Below are positions 1-5,853 of a stretch of 6,845 nucleotides of DNA, one piece after another. The notes under the pieces were generated by a model, which worked only from the letters and a program-made list of their open reading frames with translations, did not search any database and was not told the DNA's origin. Made by a program: the position numbers and the translations under genes. This DNA comes from Alistipes sp. UBA943 (GTDB lineage: Bacteria > Bacteroidota > Bacteroidia > Bacteroidales > Rikenellaceae). The stretch covers positions 976 to 7,820 of the forward strand of contig DBDB01000017.1 in NCBI GenBank assembly GCA_002293345.1. The letters are read 5' to 3'. The first letter of the stretch is position 1, and each line of letters begins with the position of its first letter.

Positions 1-1356
1 CGCGGTGTCGAAATAACCGTCAAAGGATGGGTACGCACGAAACGCGGCAATAAAAATGTCGCCTTTATCGCCCTCAACGATGGGTCGTGCGTGGCCAATA
101 TTCAGGTTGTCGCTGATCCCGTGCAATTCGAAGAGGTGTTGAAATCCGTTACTACGGGGGCGTGTCTGCGCGTGACCGGGCGGCTCGTCGCATCGCAAGG
201 CGAGGGGCAGGGCGTCGAGGTGCAGGCATCCGAGATCGAAGTGTACGGTACCGCCGATCCCGAAACCTATCCGCTGCAGAAGAAAGGCCATTCGTTAGAG
301 TTTCTTCGCGAGATTGCGCACCTGCGTCCGCGTACCAACACCTTCGGGGCCGTACTGCGCATCCGTCACGCAATGGCATTCGCGATACACAACTACTTCA
401 ACGACCGTGGGTTCTACTACCTCCATACGCCCCTTATCACGGCATCGGACTGTGAAGGTGCCGGCGCGATGTTCCAGGTGACGACCCTCGATCTGAATAA
501 CGTCCCCCATGTCGAAGATGGACCACAAAAGGGCGCGATTGACTATACGCAGGATTTCTTCGGACGCTCGACAGCGCTCACCGTATCCGGACAGTTGGAG
601 GGTGAGCTCGGCGCGATGTCGCTCGGACGTATCTACACGTTCGGACCCACGTTCCGTGCCGAGAACTCGAACACGCCGAGACACTTGTCCGAATTCTGGA
701 TGATCGAACCCGAGATGGCCTTCTACGAGCTCAATGACAACATGGATCTCGCTGAAGATTTTCTGAAATACCTCATCGGGTACGCCCTCGAACACTGTCG
801 CGAGGATCTCGAATTTATGGACAAAATGTGGGACGAGGGATTGATCGAACGACTCGACTTTGTCCTCGCGAACGATTTCCAGCGTTTGGATTACACCGAG
901 GGCGTCGAAATTCTCAAAGCTTCCGGTAAGAAATTCGAGTTCCCGTGCGAATGGGGCAACGACCTGCAAAGCGAGCACGAACGATACCTCGTCGAGGAGC
1001 ATTTCAAACGCCCCGTGATTCTGGTCAACTACCCCAAAGAGATTAAATCGTTCTATATGAAGCAGAACGACGACGGCAGGACCGTGCGGGCGATGGATGT
1101 GCTGTTCCCCAAGATCGGCGAGATCATCGGTGGATCGGAACGCGAGGCCGATTACACGAAACTCGTCGCACGGATGGACGAACTGGGGATGAATAAAGAA
1201 GAAATGTGGTGGTATCTCGATACGCGTCGCTTCGGTACGGCTCCCCACTCGGGATTTGGGTTGGGTTTCGAGCGACTACTGATGTTTGTCACCGGGATGG
1301 CCAACGTCAGGGATGTGATACCGTTTCCGCGTACACCTAAGAATGCCGATTTTTAA
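1..1356 (+). CDS. asnS: Asparaginyl-tRNA synthetase, 5' end cut by window edge
   Basis: Cytoplasmic class IIb aminoacyl-tRNA synthetase that activates asparagine with ATP and loads it onto tRNA-Asn. The frame is open from base 1 (reading [16 protein letters not shown]...) to TAA at 1354-1356, giving 451 visible residues; the family is about 465, so only some 15-20 N-terminal residues should be missing. The GTG at 91 is internal, not the start. Visible residues 1-80 form the OB-fold anticodon-binding domain. The catalytic domain follows: [10 protein letters not shown] and the [13 protein letters not shown] stretch are typical of AsnRS rather than AspRS, class II motif 2 is FRAE (about residues 218-221), and motif 3 is GLGFER (about 420-425), followed by the usual [11 protein letters not shown] ending. 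It lies 38 bases upstream of rpoN on the same strand. No damage is seen. Confidence 0.97.
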   Translation, partial: RGVEITVKGWVRTKRGNKNVAFIALNDGSCVANIQVVADPVQFEEVLKSVTTGACLRVTGRLVASQGEGQGVEVQASEIEVYGTADPETYPLQKKGHSLEFLREIAHLRPRTNTFGAVLRIRHAMAFAIHNYFNDRGFYYLHTPLITASDCEGAGAMFQVTTLDLNNVPHVEDGPQKGAIDYTQDFFGRSTALTVSGQLEGELGAMSLGRIYTFGPTFRAENSNTPRHLSEFWMIEPEMAFYELNDNMDLAEDFLKYLIGYALEHCREDLEFMDKMWDEGLIERLDFVLANDFQRLDYTEGVEILKASGKKFEFPCEWGNDLQSEHERYLVEEHFKRPVILVNYPKEIKSFYMKQNDDGRTVRAMDVLFPKIGEIIGGSEREADYTKLVARMDELGMNKEEMWWYLDTRRFGTAPHSGFGLGFERLLMFVTGMANVRDVIPFPRTPKNADF

Positions 1357-1365
1357 TCGGTATTC
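1341..1365 (+). terminator. Hairpin overlapping the asnS stop codon
   Basis: GAATGCCGAT (1341-1350) pairs with ATCGGTATTC (1356-1365) over ten positions, one of them a G-U wobble, around the 5-base loop TTTTA. The asnS stop TAA (1354-1356) lies at the loop/stem junction. There is no T-run after the stem (TTACATGATATT), so this is a weak intrinsic terminator at best. It could equally be an mRNA 3'-end stabilising hairpin or a partial attenuator that lowers read-through into rpoN. The fold is seen in the sequence; the function is inferred. Confidence 0.4.
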
Positions 1366-1394
1366 TTACATGATATTATAAAGGTAACTGATAA

Positions 1395-2837
1395 ATGTCG
1401 CTTAAACAGAAACAACAACTGACGATACAGCAAAAGCTGTCGCCGCAACAGATACAGATGATCCGTCTGCTGGAGCTTCCGGCGATGCAGTTGGAGCAGC
1501 GTGTCAAGCAGGAGATCGAGGAGAATATCGTCCTGGAGGAGGAACCCAAGCGTGAGGAGGGGACCGAACCCGGTGAGAACGGTGAGGAACCACAACGGGT
1601 CTCGGTCGACGAGTACCTGCGTGACGACGATACGCCGATCTATAAATTGCGTGTCAATAACCTCTCCAAGGATGACAAGCCGCAACATCAGACGATGCTT
1701 GTGCATGGGCGTTCGCTGCCGGATTTCCTTGTCGAACAGTTGAGCTTTCGCCACCTGTCGGAACATCAGATGGAACTGGCCAAATACCTCGTCGGCAGTA
1801 TCGAGGAGGATGGATACCTGCGTCGCGATCTCGATTCGATTGCCGATGATATCGCTTTTACGCGTGGCATCGAGGTGTCGCCCGATGATCTGGAGGATCT
1901 GTTGGCCATCATCCAGGAGCTGGAACCGATCGGTGTGGGGGCCCGCAACTTACAGGAGTGTCTGCTCATACAGATGGAACACCAAAGTATCGACACCCCC
2001 GCACGACAGTTGGCGCACAAGATCCTGACGAGTCATTTCGATGATTTCGTGAAGAAACATTACGAAAAACTGATCAATCGCCTGCGTGTGACCGAGGATG
2101 AGTTCCGCGACGCGATCGAGGAGATTAAACGCCTCTCGCCCAAGCCCGGCAACCTGCATTCGGAAGGGGATTCGGACATGACACCCTACATCGTCCCCGA
2201 TTTCATACTGGACTATCACGACGGTCATTTCGATCTGTCGCTGAACAAGTACAACATTCCCGAGGTACGGATCAACCAGCGTTATGTGGATATGATGCGC
2301 AGTATGGTCACACCGGACGGACGCGTGAAGGAGGAGAACAAGGAGGCGATTCAATTCGTCAAGGGCAAGATCGACTCGGCGAAATGGTTCATCTCGGCGA
2401 TCAAGCAGCGTCACGACACGTTGATGCGTACGATGCGCACGATCCTCGACTATCAGGAGGAGTATTTCAAGGATGGCAATATGTCCAAGTTGCGTCCGAT
2501 GATCCTCAAAGACATTGCCGAACGGACGGGTCTCGACGTGTCGACGATCTCACGCGTGGTGAACAGCAAATATGTGCAGACACACTTCGGCATCATCTTG
2601 TTGAAAACACTCTTTTCGGAGGCGATGCAGACCGAAAGCGGTGAGGAGGTGTCGAGTTACGAGATTAAGAATATCTTGCAAGAGTGCATCTCGGAGGAGG
2701 ATAAGCACCATCCGTTGACGGACGAAACGTTGATGGAGATACTCAACGACAAGGGCTATCGTATCGCCCGACGTACCGTGGCGAAGTATCGCGAGATCAT
2801 GAATATCCCCGTCGCGCGCCTCAGGAAGACGCTGTAA
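1395..2837 (+). CDS. rpoN: RNA polymerase sigma-54 factor
   Basis: Alternative sigma factor that directs core RNA polymerase to -24/-12 (GG...GC) promoters and needs an AAA+ enhancer-binding activator to open DNA. The 480 residues match the family's usual length. Region I (about 1-50) has the diagnostic LSPQQIQMIRLLELP and the Glu/Gln-rich tail that contacts activators. An acidic linker (about 51-100) corresponds to region II. The core-binding domain spans roughly 105-300. A helix-turn-helix lies at about 370-395 (IAERTGLDVSTISRVVNSKY), and the RpoN box ARRTVAKYRE is at 458-467, contacting the -24 element. The ATG at 1395 is chosen because region I begins immediately after it. Upstream AAGGTAACTGATAA is only a weak ribosome-binding site. 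Transcription may come through from asnS; no TAnnTTTG promoter element was found in the 38-base gap. No activator gene is present in the window. Confidence 0.98.
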   Translation: MSLKQKQQLTIQQKLSPQQIQMIRLLELPAMQLEQRVKQEIEENIVLEEEPKREEGTEPGENGEEPQRVSVDEYLRDDDTPIYKLRVNNLSKDDKPQHQTMLVHGRSLPDFLVEQLSFRHLSEHQMELAKYLVGSIEEDGYLRRDLDSIADDIAFTRGIEVSPDDLEDLLAIIQELEPIGVGARNLQECLLIQMEHQSIDTPARQLAHKILTSHFDDFVKKHYEKLINRLRVTEDEFRDAIEEIKRLSPKPGNLHSEGDSDMTPYIVPDFILDYHDGHFDLSLNKYNIPEVRINQRYVDMMRSMVTPDGRVKEENKEAIQFVKGKIDSAKWFISAIKQRHDTLMRTMRTILDYQEEYFKDGNMSKLRPMILKDIAERTGLDVSTISRVVNSKYVQTHFGIILLKTLFSEAMQTESGEEVSSYEIKNILQECISEEDKHHPLTDETLMEILNDKGYRIARRTVAKYREIMNIPVARLRKTL

Positions 2838-2839
2838 CG

Positions 2840-2866
2840 AAAAACCGCCTTATGGGCGGTTTTTTT
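2840..2866. terminator. Bidirectional intrinsic terminator between rpoN and the XRE gene
   Basis: AAAAACCGCC (2840-2849) and GGCGGTTTTTT (2855-2865 region) form a GC-core stem with a 5-base loop TTATG, flanked by five A's on the left and seven T's on the right (2860-2866 is all T). It begins three bases after the rpoN stop, so it ends the rpoN transcript. The A-run gives a shorter U-tract for - strand transcripts, and the XRE stop codon (TTA at 2865-2867 on +) sits inside the T-run, so one element can serve both convergent genes. Confidence 0.88.
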
Positions 2867-3098
2867 ATTTGGATATGCCGCGGAAGAACTCTTCCAACGT
2901 TGTGTCGTAATATTTGCAGAGATCGGAGATGGTGGTGATGCTGATATTGCGTCGTCCTGTCTCGATGTCCGCCACGTTAATGTCGGTATCCCAATTCGCG
3001 ATTCGTTGACTGACGCCTTTTTCGTCCCTGAGTTGTTTAAACCGTTGGGCTATGGCCATGATCAATGCGTCATCTCTTCTTGCCGATTTCCTCTCCAT
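2865..3098 (-). CDS. Small XRE-family helix-turn-helix regulator
   Basis: A 77-residue protein that is essentially one lambda-repressor/Cro-type (XRE, HTH_3) DNA-binding domain. The line-up is IAQRFKQLRDEKGVSQ (helix 1 and start of helix 2), then ANWDTDINVADIETGRRNIS (turn and recognition helix with the typical IE.G.RN.S signature), then TISDLCKYYDTTLEEFF (helices 4-5). The first 13 residues (MERKSARRDDALI) are charged and lie outside the fold, so Met14 (codon ending near 3057) is a possible alternative start; the longer start is kept because it is the first ATG in the frame. There is no sensor or catalytic domain, so it probably binds DNA as a dimer. It converges with rpoN and shares that gene's terminator. 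Its upstream region holds a 20-base dyad and a divergent promoter element, which would suit autoregulation (inference). The target and ligand are unknown. Confidence 0.85.
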   Translation of the reverse strand: MERKSARRDDALIMAIAQRFKQLRDEKGVSQRIANWDTDINVADIETGRRNISITTISDLCKYYDTTLEEFFRGISK

Positions 3099-3130
3099 GT
3101 TACAAAAAACGAGAGTTTTTGAAAAAATAA

Positions 3131-3150
3131 TGCTCGCTGATGAGCGAACA
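3131..3150. promoter_or_regulatory. 20-base imperfect dyad, candidate operator for the XRE protein
   Basis: TGCTCGCTGATGAGCGAACA reads as arms TGcTCGCT and AGCGAaCA around the 4-base centre GATG; 7 of 8 positions pair, the exception being C against A. It begins 32 bases upstream of the XRE start codon and ends 15 bases before the + strand TACCTTTG element. A weak - strand -7-like match (TATTTTTT, 3129 to 3122 read on -) lies directly beside it. A dyad between a divergent regulator and promoter is a classical operator position, but binding is inferred only from symmetry and location. Confidence 0.4.
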
Positions 3151-3165
3151 TTTGGATTTTTTGTT

Positions 3166-3173
3166 TACCTTTG
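3166..3173 (+). promoter_or_regulatory. Bacteroidota-type -7 promoter element
   Basis: TACCTTTG matches the Bacteroidota primary sigma -7 consensus TAnnTTTG exactly and sits in the familiar context TTTACCTTTGC. Transcription would begin near 3177-3180 on the + strand, away from the XRE gene. The -33 TTTG is not found at the usual distance (about 20 bases upstream, near 3142-3146); the nearest TTTG is at 3151-3154, only 11 bases away, so the promoter is incomplete by the consensus. The expected -33 region overlaps the candidate operator dyad. Confidence 0.5.
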
Positions 3174-3178
3174 CAGCA

Positions 3179-3248
3179 GCTATGGCGGTACCAGACGCCA
3201 TGGTCGAGCGAGAGGAGCCATCTAATTCCAGTCCCTCTCGCTCTTTTT
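3179..3248 (+). ncRNA. Candidate small structured RNA, two hairpins
   Basis: Just downstream of the TACCTTTG element two hairpins lie almost end to end. Hairpin 1 pairs 3179-3187 with 3196-3204 (core ATGGCG/CGCCAT, outer pairs including two G-U) around an 8-base loop GTACCAGA. Hairpin 2 pairs GAGCGAGAGG (3206-3215) perfectly with CCTCTCGCTC (3234-3243) around an 18-base loop and runs straight into TTTTT. The predicted transcript is about 70 nt and nearly fully structured. No tRNA cloverleaf, SRP-RNA core or 6S-like long bubble was recognised, so no family is assigned. It could instead be an attenuator whose downstream gene was lost. Promoter, fold and terminator are seen; that it is a functional RNA is inferred. 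Confidence 0.4.
3206..3248 (+). terminator. Intrinsic terminator with + strand polarity
   Basis: A perfect 10-bp stem (GAGCGAGAGG / CCTCTCGCTC, loop 3216-3233) is followed by five T's (3244-3248) and then CTCCC. The T-run lies only on the right, so the element works for + strand transcripts. No + strand protein gene lies between the rpoN terminator and this point, so it must serve either the short transcript starting near 3178 or nothing. The 18-base loop is longer than usual for a terminator. Confidence 0.55.
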
Positions 3249-3252
3249 CTCC

Positions 3253-3267
3253 CTCCTTGTCCCGCCC
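3253..3267 (+). repeat. 15-base direct repeat, copy 1
   Basis: CTCCTTGTCCCGCCC, repeated exactly at 3334-3348; with the next three bases (AAC here, TAC there) the match is 17 of 18. It lies in a C/T-rich + strand tract between the candidate RNA terminator and the FISUMP remnant. The function is unknown. Confidence 0.6.
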
Positions 3268-3333
3268 AACTTCCGCCAAGCCGGCCTGGCACCTCCTCCC
3301 CGCCTTTCCCCTCCGGGACTGTGCCATTGGGAA

Positions 3334-3348
3334 CTCCTTGTCCCGCCC
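3334..3348 (+). repeat. 15-base direct repeat, copy 2
   Basis: Second exact copy of CTCCTTGTCCCGCCC, 66 bases after the end of copy 1 and four bases before the end of the FISUMP remnant frame. Within it, GTCCCG (3340-3345) can also pair with CGGGAC at 3314-3319, making a small 6-bp hairpin with a 20-base loop and no T-run on either strand. Confidence 0.6.
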
Positions 3349-3352
3349 TACA

Positions 3353-3565
3353 TTAGATCTTTATACAACGCAGGGAGAAGCCGTACCCGACGTAAGTGGG
3401 ATTCGTCGTACTCGTGGCGCCGGCACTGAAACCGAACCAGCGCGCATCCGTCGTAGACGAAGCCGAGAGCATCCAATAGCGTCCGTAGGAAGTCTGATTG
3501 AACAGCTGACCATCGGAGTAGAGACGGTCCCCCGGCACGGGGAGGAGAAGGTTATTACCGGTTAA
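3353..3565 (-). pseudogene. C-terminal remnant of a FISUMP-like surface-protein domain
   Basis: The - strand frame from 3565 down to TAA at 3355-3353 encodes about 70 residues. The pattern L.LP.PG.R..SDG....SYG.YW.LSAS, then about 25 residues on, YGFSLRC, is that of the end of the Fibrobacter succinogenes major paralogous domain and related Bacteroidota surface or fimbrillin-type proteins (typically LPAAGYR..., YYWSSTA..., GFSVRC). Only the C-terminal half is present. The frame closes upstream at a stop (3568-3566), and the recognisable similarity starts within about six bases of the C11 protease stop codon, in a different frame. The only near-start codon is GTG at 3538, inside the similar region. 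This suggests a 5'-truncated gene. It might be translated weakly after the protease by re-initiation, but nothing shows that. The family call rests on pattern recognition, not a search. Confidence 0.55.
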
Positions 3566-4941
3566 TTACCCGGAGACACGGCACGTCCCCAATCGGTTTG
3601 GGCCCACTCGTCGGTGTTGTAAGTCGATGGGGCAGAGGTCGATACGCCCGAGAAGTGTCGCACGGAATTCATGAGGCGTCCCCATGACTGTGGAAACTTG
3701 GAGGTGCCTGTCCCGTCGCCACCGTAAGCGGAGTAAAAATACGGTGTGTGGAGCTTCACGGGGAACGTCAGGTCGAGACGGATGCGCAGCGCTTCGAGGA
3801 GCGTTTCGTTGTCGCAAATCGTCTGCATGTAGTGCTCCAGATCGTAGAAAGCGTGGCTTTTGAAGCCGTCGTAAATCTGGATGGATGCCTTTTGAGGCTC
3901 CAGAAGCGGTGTGCCGCCACGTGTCGATTCGATCTGTTTCACCAGTCCGGCGAGTGCTTCCAACTCCTTGCAATCCGTGACGGCGATCAATCCCGACGGC
4001 ACTTCGCCATTCAGGTAATGGTTGTGGAACGCCCTGCAGGCACCTTCGAGGTCGTTTTTGAGCAGCGGTGGAAAGGCCGTCTTGTAGGGGAATCCCGCGC
4101 CGAGGATCTCGCACGGCGACGCGATGATGAAGTCGGTCGAATTCCGCAACTGGTACAGTGCCTCGATGTTGGACATGAAACAGGCGTCGAACAGGATCCA
4201 GTGCGGACGGAACTCGGCAATCGAGAAGGCACGGGCGATCTCCGACAAATCCTCCTTCTGGTCGCCGAACGAGTGGGGTGCAAACGTGGCGGCTGCCACG
4301 GGTTCGGACGGTACGTCCGTACCCGAAGGCGTCTCCTCCGGAGAAGGAGACGCCTCAGGAGCAGGCTCTGCCTGATCCGCAGCCGCCCCGTGACGGGTCA
4401 TGAATGGCGCATTGGGATCAGGAGTCGGGAAGGTGAAACTTCCGCCGGAGGTGCTTTGACGTGTGAGGCTCGTCGAACCGGGAATCCACCCGGAGCCGTG
4501 ACCGCCGATGATGAGGGTGTATTGATGTGCCGGTGCATGGGCGGTGATCGACGTGAGGATGTCGGCCATCGTTTCGGCCTTCATGGAGTTCAGTCCCTCC
4601 ACGCTCCACACGCGTACCGTGTCGGCGACACATTTTTCAAGCTCCGTATCGTAATGCAGTTCGAGGATCGTGCCCTCGTTTCTTTTGGACTCGAAGAAGG
4701 CCATCACGCGCTGACTCTCGCCCAGCGATTGGGGATCGATCACCGACATGGCATCCAAGATGTTCGCCCGGAAGTAACGCGACAGTTGTGTCCCGGTGAG
4801 GTAGAAGATGGTCGTCTGCTCGACCGTGCCATTTTCGTCAGTTCTTCCGGGAGGTTCGGGGTCCGGTGTGGTGGGCGTGGTACACCCCGTCCATCCGGAC
4901 ACGCATGCCAACGTAACGATTGCTATAAGCCACTTTTTCAT
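3562..4941 (-). CDS. Clostripain-family (peptidase C11) cysteine protease, lipoprotein
   Basis: A 459-residue predicted lipoprotein endopeptidase; C11 enzymes usually cut after Arg or Lys. The N-terminus MKKWLIAIVTLACVSGWTGC looks like a type II signal peptide with Cys20 as lipidated residue; Trp at -3 is not ideal, and Cys13 is the weaker alternative. A Thr/Pro/Asp/Glu-rich tether (21-40) follows. The caspase-like core shows catalytic His148 in LIIGGHGSGW and catalytic Cys254 in ILFDACFMSNIE, both family hallmarks, then IASPCEILGAGFPY. About 105 residues separate His and Cys; the Parabacteroides merdae enzyme PmC11 (His133, Cys179, autocleavage near Lys147, from memory) has fewer than half that. 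The extra part (about 156-225) is Pro/Ser/Glu/Ala-rich and likely disordered, in the region where family members self-process. The gene starts 21 bases after the dapA stop on the same strand, so co-transcription with ligA-dapA is likely. An ATCCGGAT palindrome precedes the ATG; no Shine-Dalgarno is visible. The substrate is unknown. Confidence 0.9.
   Translation of the reverse strand: MKKWLIAIVTLACVSGWTGCTTPTTPDPEPPGRTDENGTVEQTTIFYLTGTQLSRYFRANILDAMSVIDPQSLGESQRVMAFFESKRNEGTILELHYDTELEKCVADTVRVWSVEGLNSMKAETMADILTSITAHAPAHQYTLIIGGHGSGWIPGSTSLTRQSTSGGSFTFPTPDPNAPFMTRHGAAADQAEPAPEASPSPEETPSGTDVPSEPVAAATFAPHSFGDQKEDLSEIARAFSIAEFRPHWILFDACFMSNIEALYQLRNSTDFIIASPCEILGAGFPYKTAFPPLLKNDLEGACRAFHNHYLNGEVPSGLIAVTDCKELEALAGLVKQIESTRGGTPLLEPQKASIQIYDGFKSHAFYDLEHYMQTICDNETLLEALRIRLDLTFPVKLHTPYFYSAYGGDGTGTSKFPQSWGRLMNSVRHFSGVSTSAPSTYNTDEWAQTDWGRAVSPGN
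4286..4354. repeat. Three consecutive inverted repeats inside the protease gene
   Basis: Within the part of the gene encoding the Pro/Glu/Ser-rich insertion (residues about 196-219) lie three neighbouring dyads. GTGGC/GCCAC is at 4286-4299 with a 4-base centre. GGTACG/CGTACC is at 4310-4323 with a 2-base centre. GGCGTCTCCT/AGGAGACGCC is at 4328-4354, a perfect 10-bp stem with a 7-base loop. They follow one another within 69 bases. No T-run follows. They may reflect a repeat-derived insertion into the coding sequence, an mRNA structure, or simply GC-rich low-complexity coding. Confidence 0.55.
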
Positions 4942-4962
4942 ATCCGGATGATAACGTAATTT

Positions 4963-5853
4963 TTACTTCAAATCGTATTTTTCGATCAGCGATTTAAACG
5001 TTTCGCCCAACGTGGCAGTGCCCTTGAGGAGCGGAAGGCGCACGTGCGGCTCGATGATACCCATCACCGAAAGGGCACACTTCACACCGACGGGATTTCC
5101 CTCGGCGAACAGCGCTTTGATCGCCTCTTCGAGATGGCGGTAGGCGTTGAACGCCGTGGCGAAGTTGCCGTTCTGCGCGTGGCGCACGCACTCGATGTAC
5201 CGTTGCGGGAAGGCATTCGTGGCGACTGAGATAACCCCCTCGCCGCCGCGGCGCATCATTTCGAGCGTCAGGTCGTCATCGCCCGACAGCACCAGAAACC
5301 CATTGCGACGCCGATCTATAATGGTCTGTATCTGTTCGATGTTGCCCGATGCCTCTTTGATACCGATGATATTCGGAAATTCGTCGGCCAGACGCAGGGT
5401 TGTTTCGGCCGTCATGTTGACACCCGTGCGTCCCGGAATGTTGTACAGAATCACCGGCACGGGCGAATTTTGCGCCACCACCTTAAAATGCTGATACATA
5501 CCCTCTTGCGACGGTTTGTTGTAGTACGGCACGACACTCAGGATCGCCGCCGCGGCACGCAGGTCGAACTCCCGCATCTGATCCAGCACCTCGGAGGTCG
5601 AGTTACCCCCTACGCCGATCACCAACGGCACGCGTCCACGTATCTGATTGGCTATGGACATGGCCACCACCGCACGCTCGTGCAGATACAGGGTGGGAGT
5701 TTCGGCCGTCGTGCCGAGTGCCACGATGTAGTCCGTACCGCCGTCGATCACATAGTCGACCATCCGTGCCAACCCGGCATAATCAATCCGACCGTCGGCA
5801 TCGAAGGGTGTCACGAGGGCCGTGCCGGCGCCTCTCAGTTTATTCTGTATCAT
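4963..5853 (-). CDS. dapA: 4-hydroxy-tetrahydrodipicolinate synthase
   Basis: Condenses pyruvate with aspartate semialdehyde, the first committed step of the diaminopimelate/lysine branch that supplies lysine and the peptidoglycan cross-linking residue; cytoplasmic (beta/alpha)8 barrel, normally a homotetramer. The 296 residues match the family. Active-site residues are visible: Schiff-base Lys166 in IGIKEASG, the Thr49/Tyr111/Tyr137 proton-relay triad (GTTAETPT, VVPYYNKPSQEG, ILYNIPGRTG) and Arg142 for substrate carboxylate. At the allosteric lysine site, positions matching E. coli His53 and His56 appear to be Leu57 and Arg60, while Asn84 and Glu88 (E. coli Asn80, Glu84) are kept, so feedback inhibition may differ. 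The ATG overlaps the ligA stop as ATGA (5853-5850), which fixes the start and implies translational coupling. Confidence 0.98.
   Translation of the reverse strand: MIQNKLRGAGTALVTPFDADGRIDYAGLARMVDYVIDGGTDYIVALGTTAETPTLYLHERAVVAMSIANQIRGRVPLVIGVGGNSTSEVLDQMREFDLRAAAAILSVVPYYNKPSQEGMYQHFKVVAQNSPVPVILYNIPGRTGVNMTAETTLRLADEFPNIIGIKEASGNIEQIQTIIDRRRNGFLVLSGDDDLTLEMMRRGGEGVISVATNAFPQRYIECVRHAQNGNFATAFNAYRHLEEAIKALFAEGNPVGVKCALSVMGIIEPHVRLPLLKGTATLGETFKSLIEKYDLK

Noticed and set aside
295..1248. Long - strand open frame antisense to asnS
   Set aside because: Shadow of asnS, whose synthetase motifs are unmistakable; no independent motif or start signal.
91..1356. GTG at 91 as the asnS start
   Set aside because: The frame is open and encodes conserved OB-fold sequence from base 1, so the gene simply begins before the window.
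3206..3243. tRNA-like fragment (7-bp GAGCGAG/CTCGCTC ends resemble an acceptor stem)
   Set aside because: The segment is only 38 bases, no T-arm can be paired beside the 3' strand, and no anticodon or D arm is present; it fits a terminator stem better.
3100..3327. Two overlapping - strand frames (75 and 76 codons) upstream of the XRE gene
   Set aside because: They are low-complexity Gly/Arg/Lys readings of the purine-rich strand, overlap each other in different frames and cover the promoter and hairpins; no family signature.
3140..3565. Open + strand frame of 141 codons running from the dyad region through the pyrimidine tract and antisense to the FISUMP remnant
   Set aside because: Its start lies upstream of the -7 element that would transcribe it, it runs through a terminator hairpin, its composition is Ser/Pro/Arg-rich as expected from a C/T-rich tract, and it resembles no protein I know.
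3353..3565. Variable-repeat region of a diversity-generating retroelement
   Set aside because: FISUMP/C-type-lectin-like domains can be retroelement targets, but no reverse transcriptase, template repeat or second near-identical copy is visible in the window.
3748..4959. Long + strand open frame (403 codons) antisense to the C11 protease
   Set aside because: A shadow frame produced by GC-rich codon use; the - strand protein has catalytic motifs and a signal peptide, while this one has no recognisable domain.
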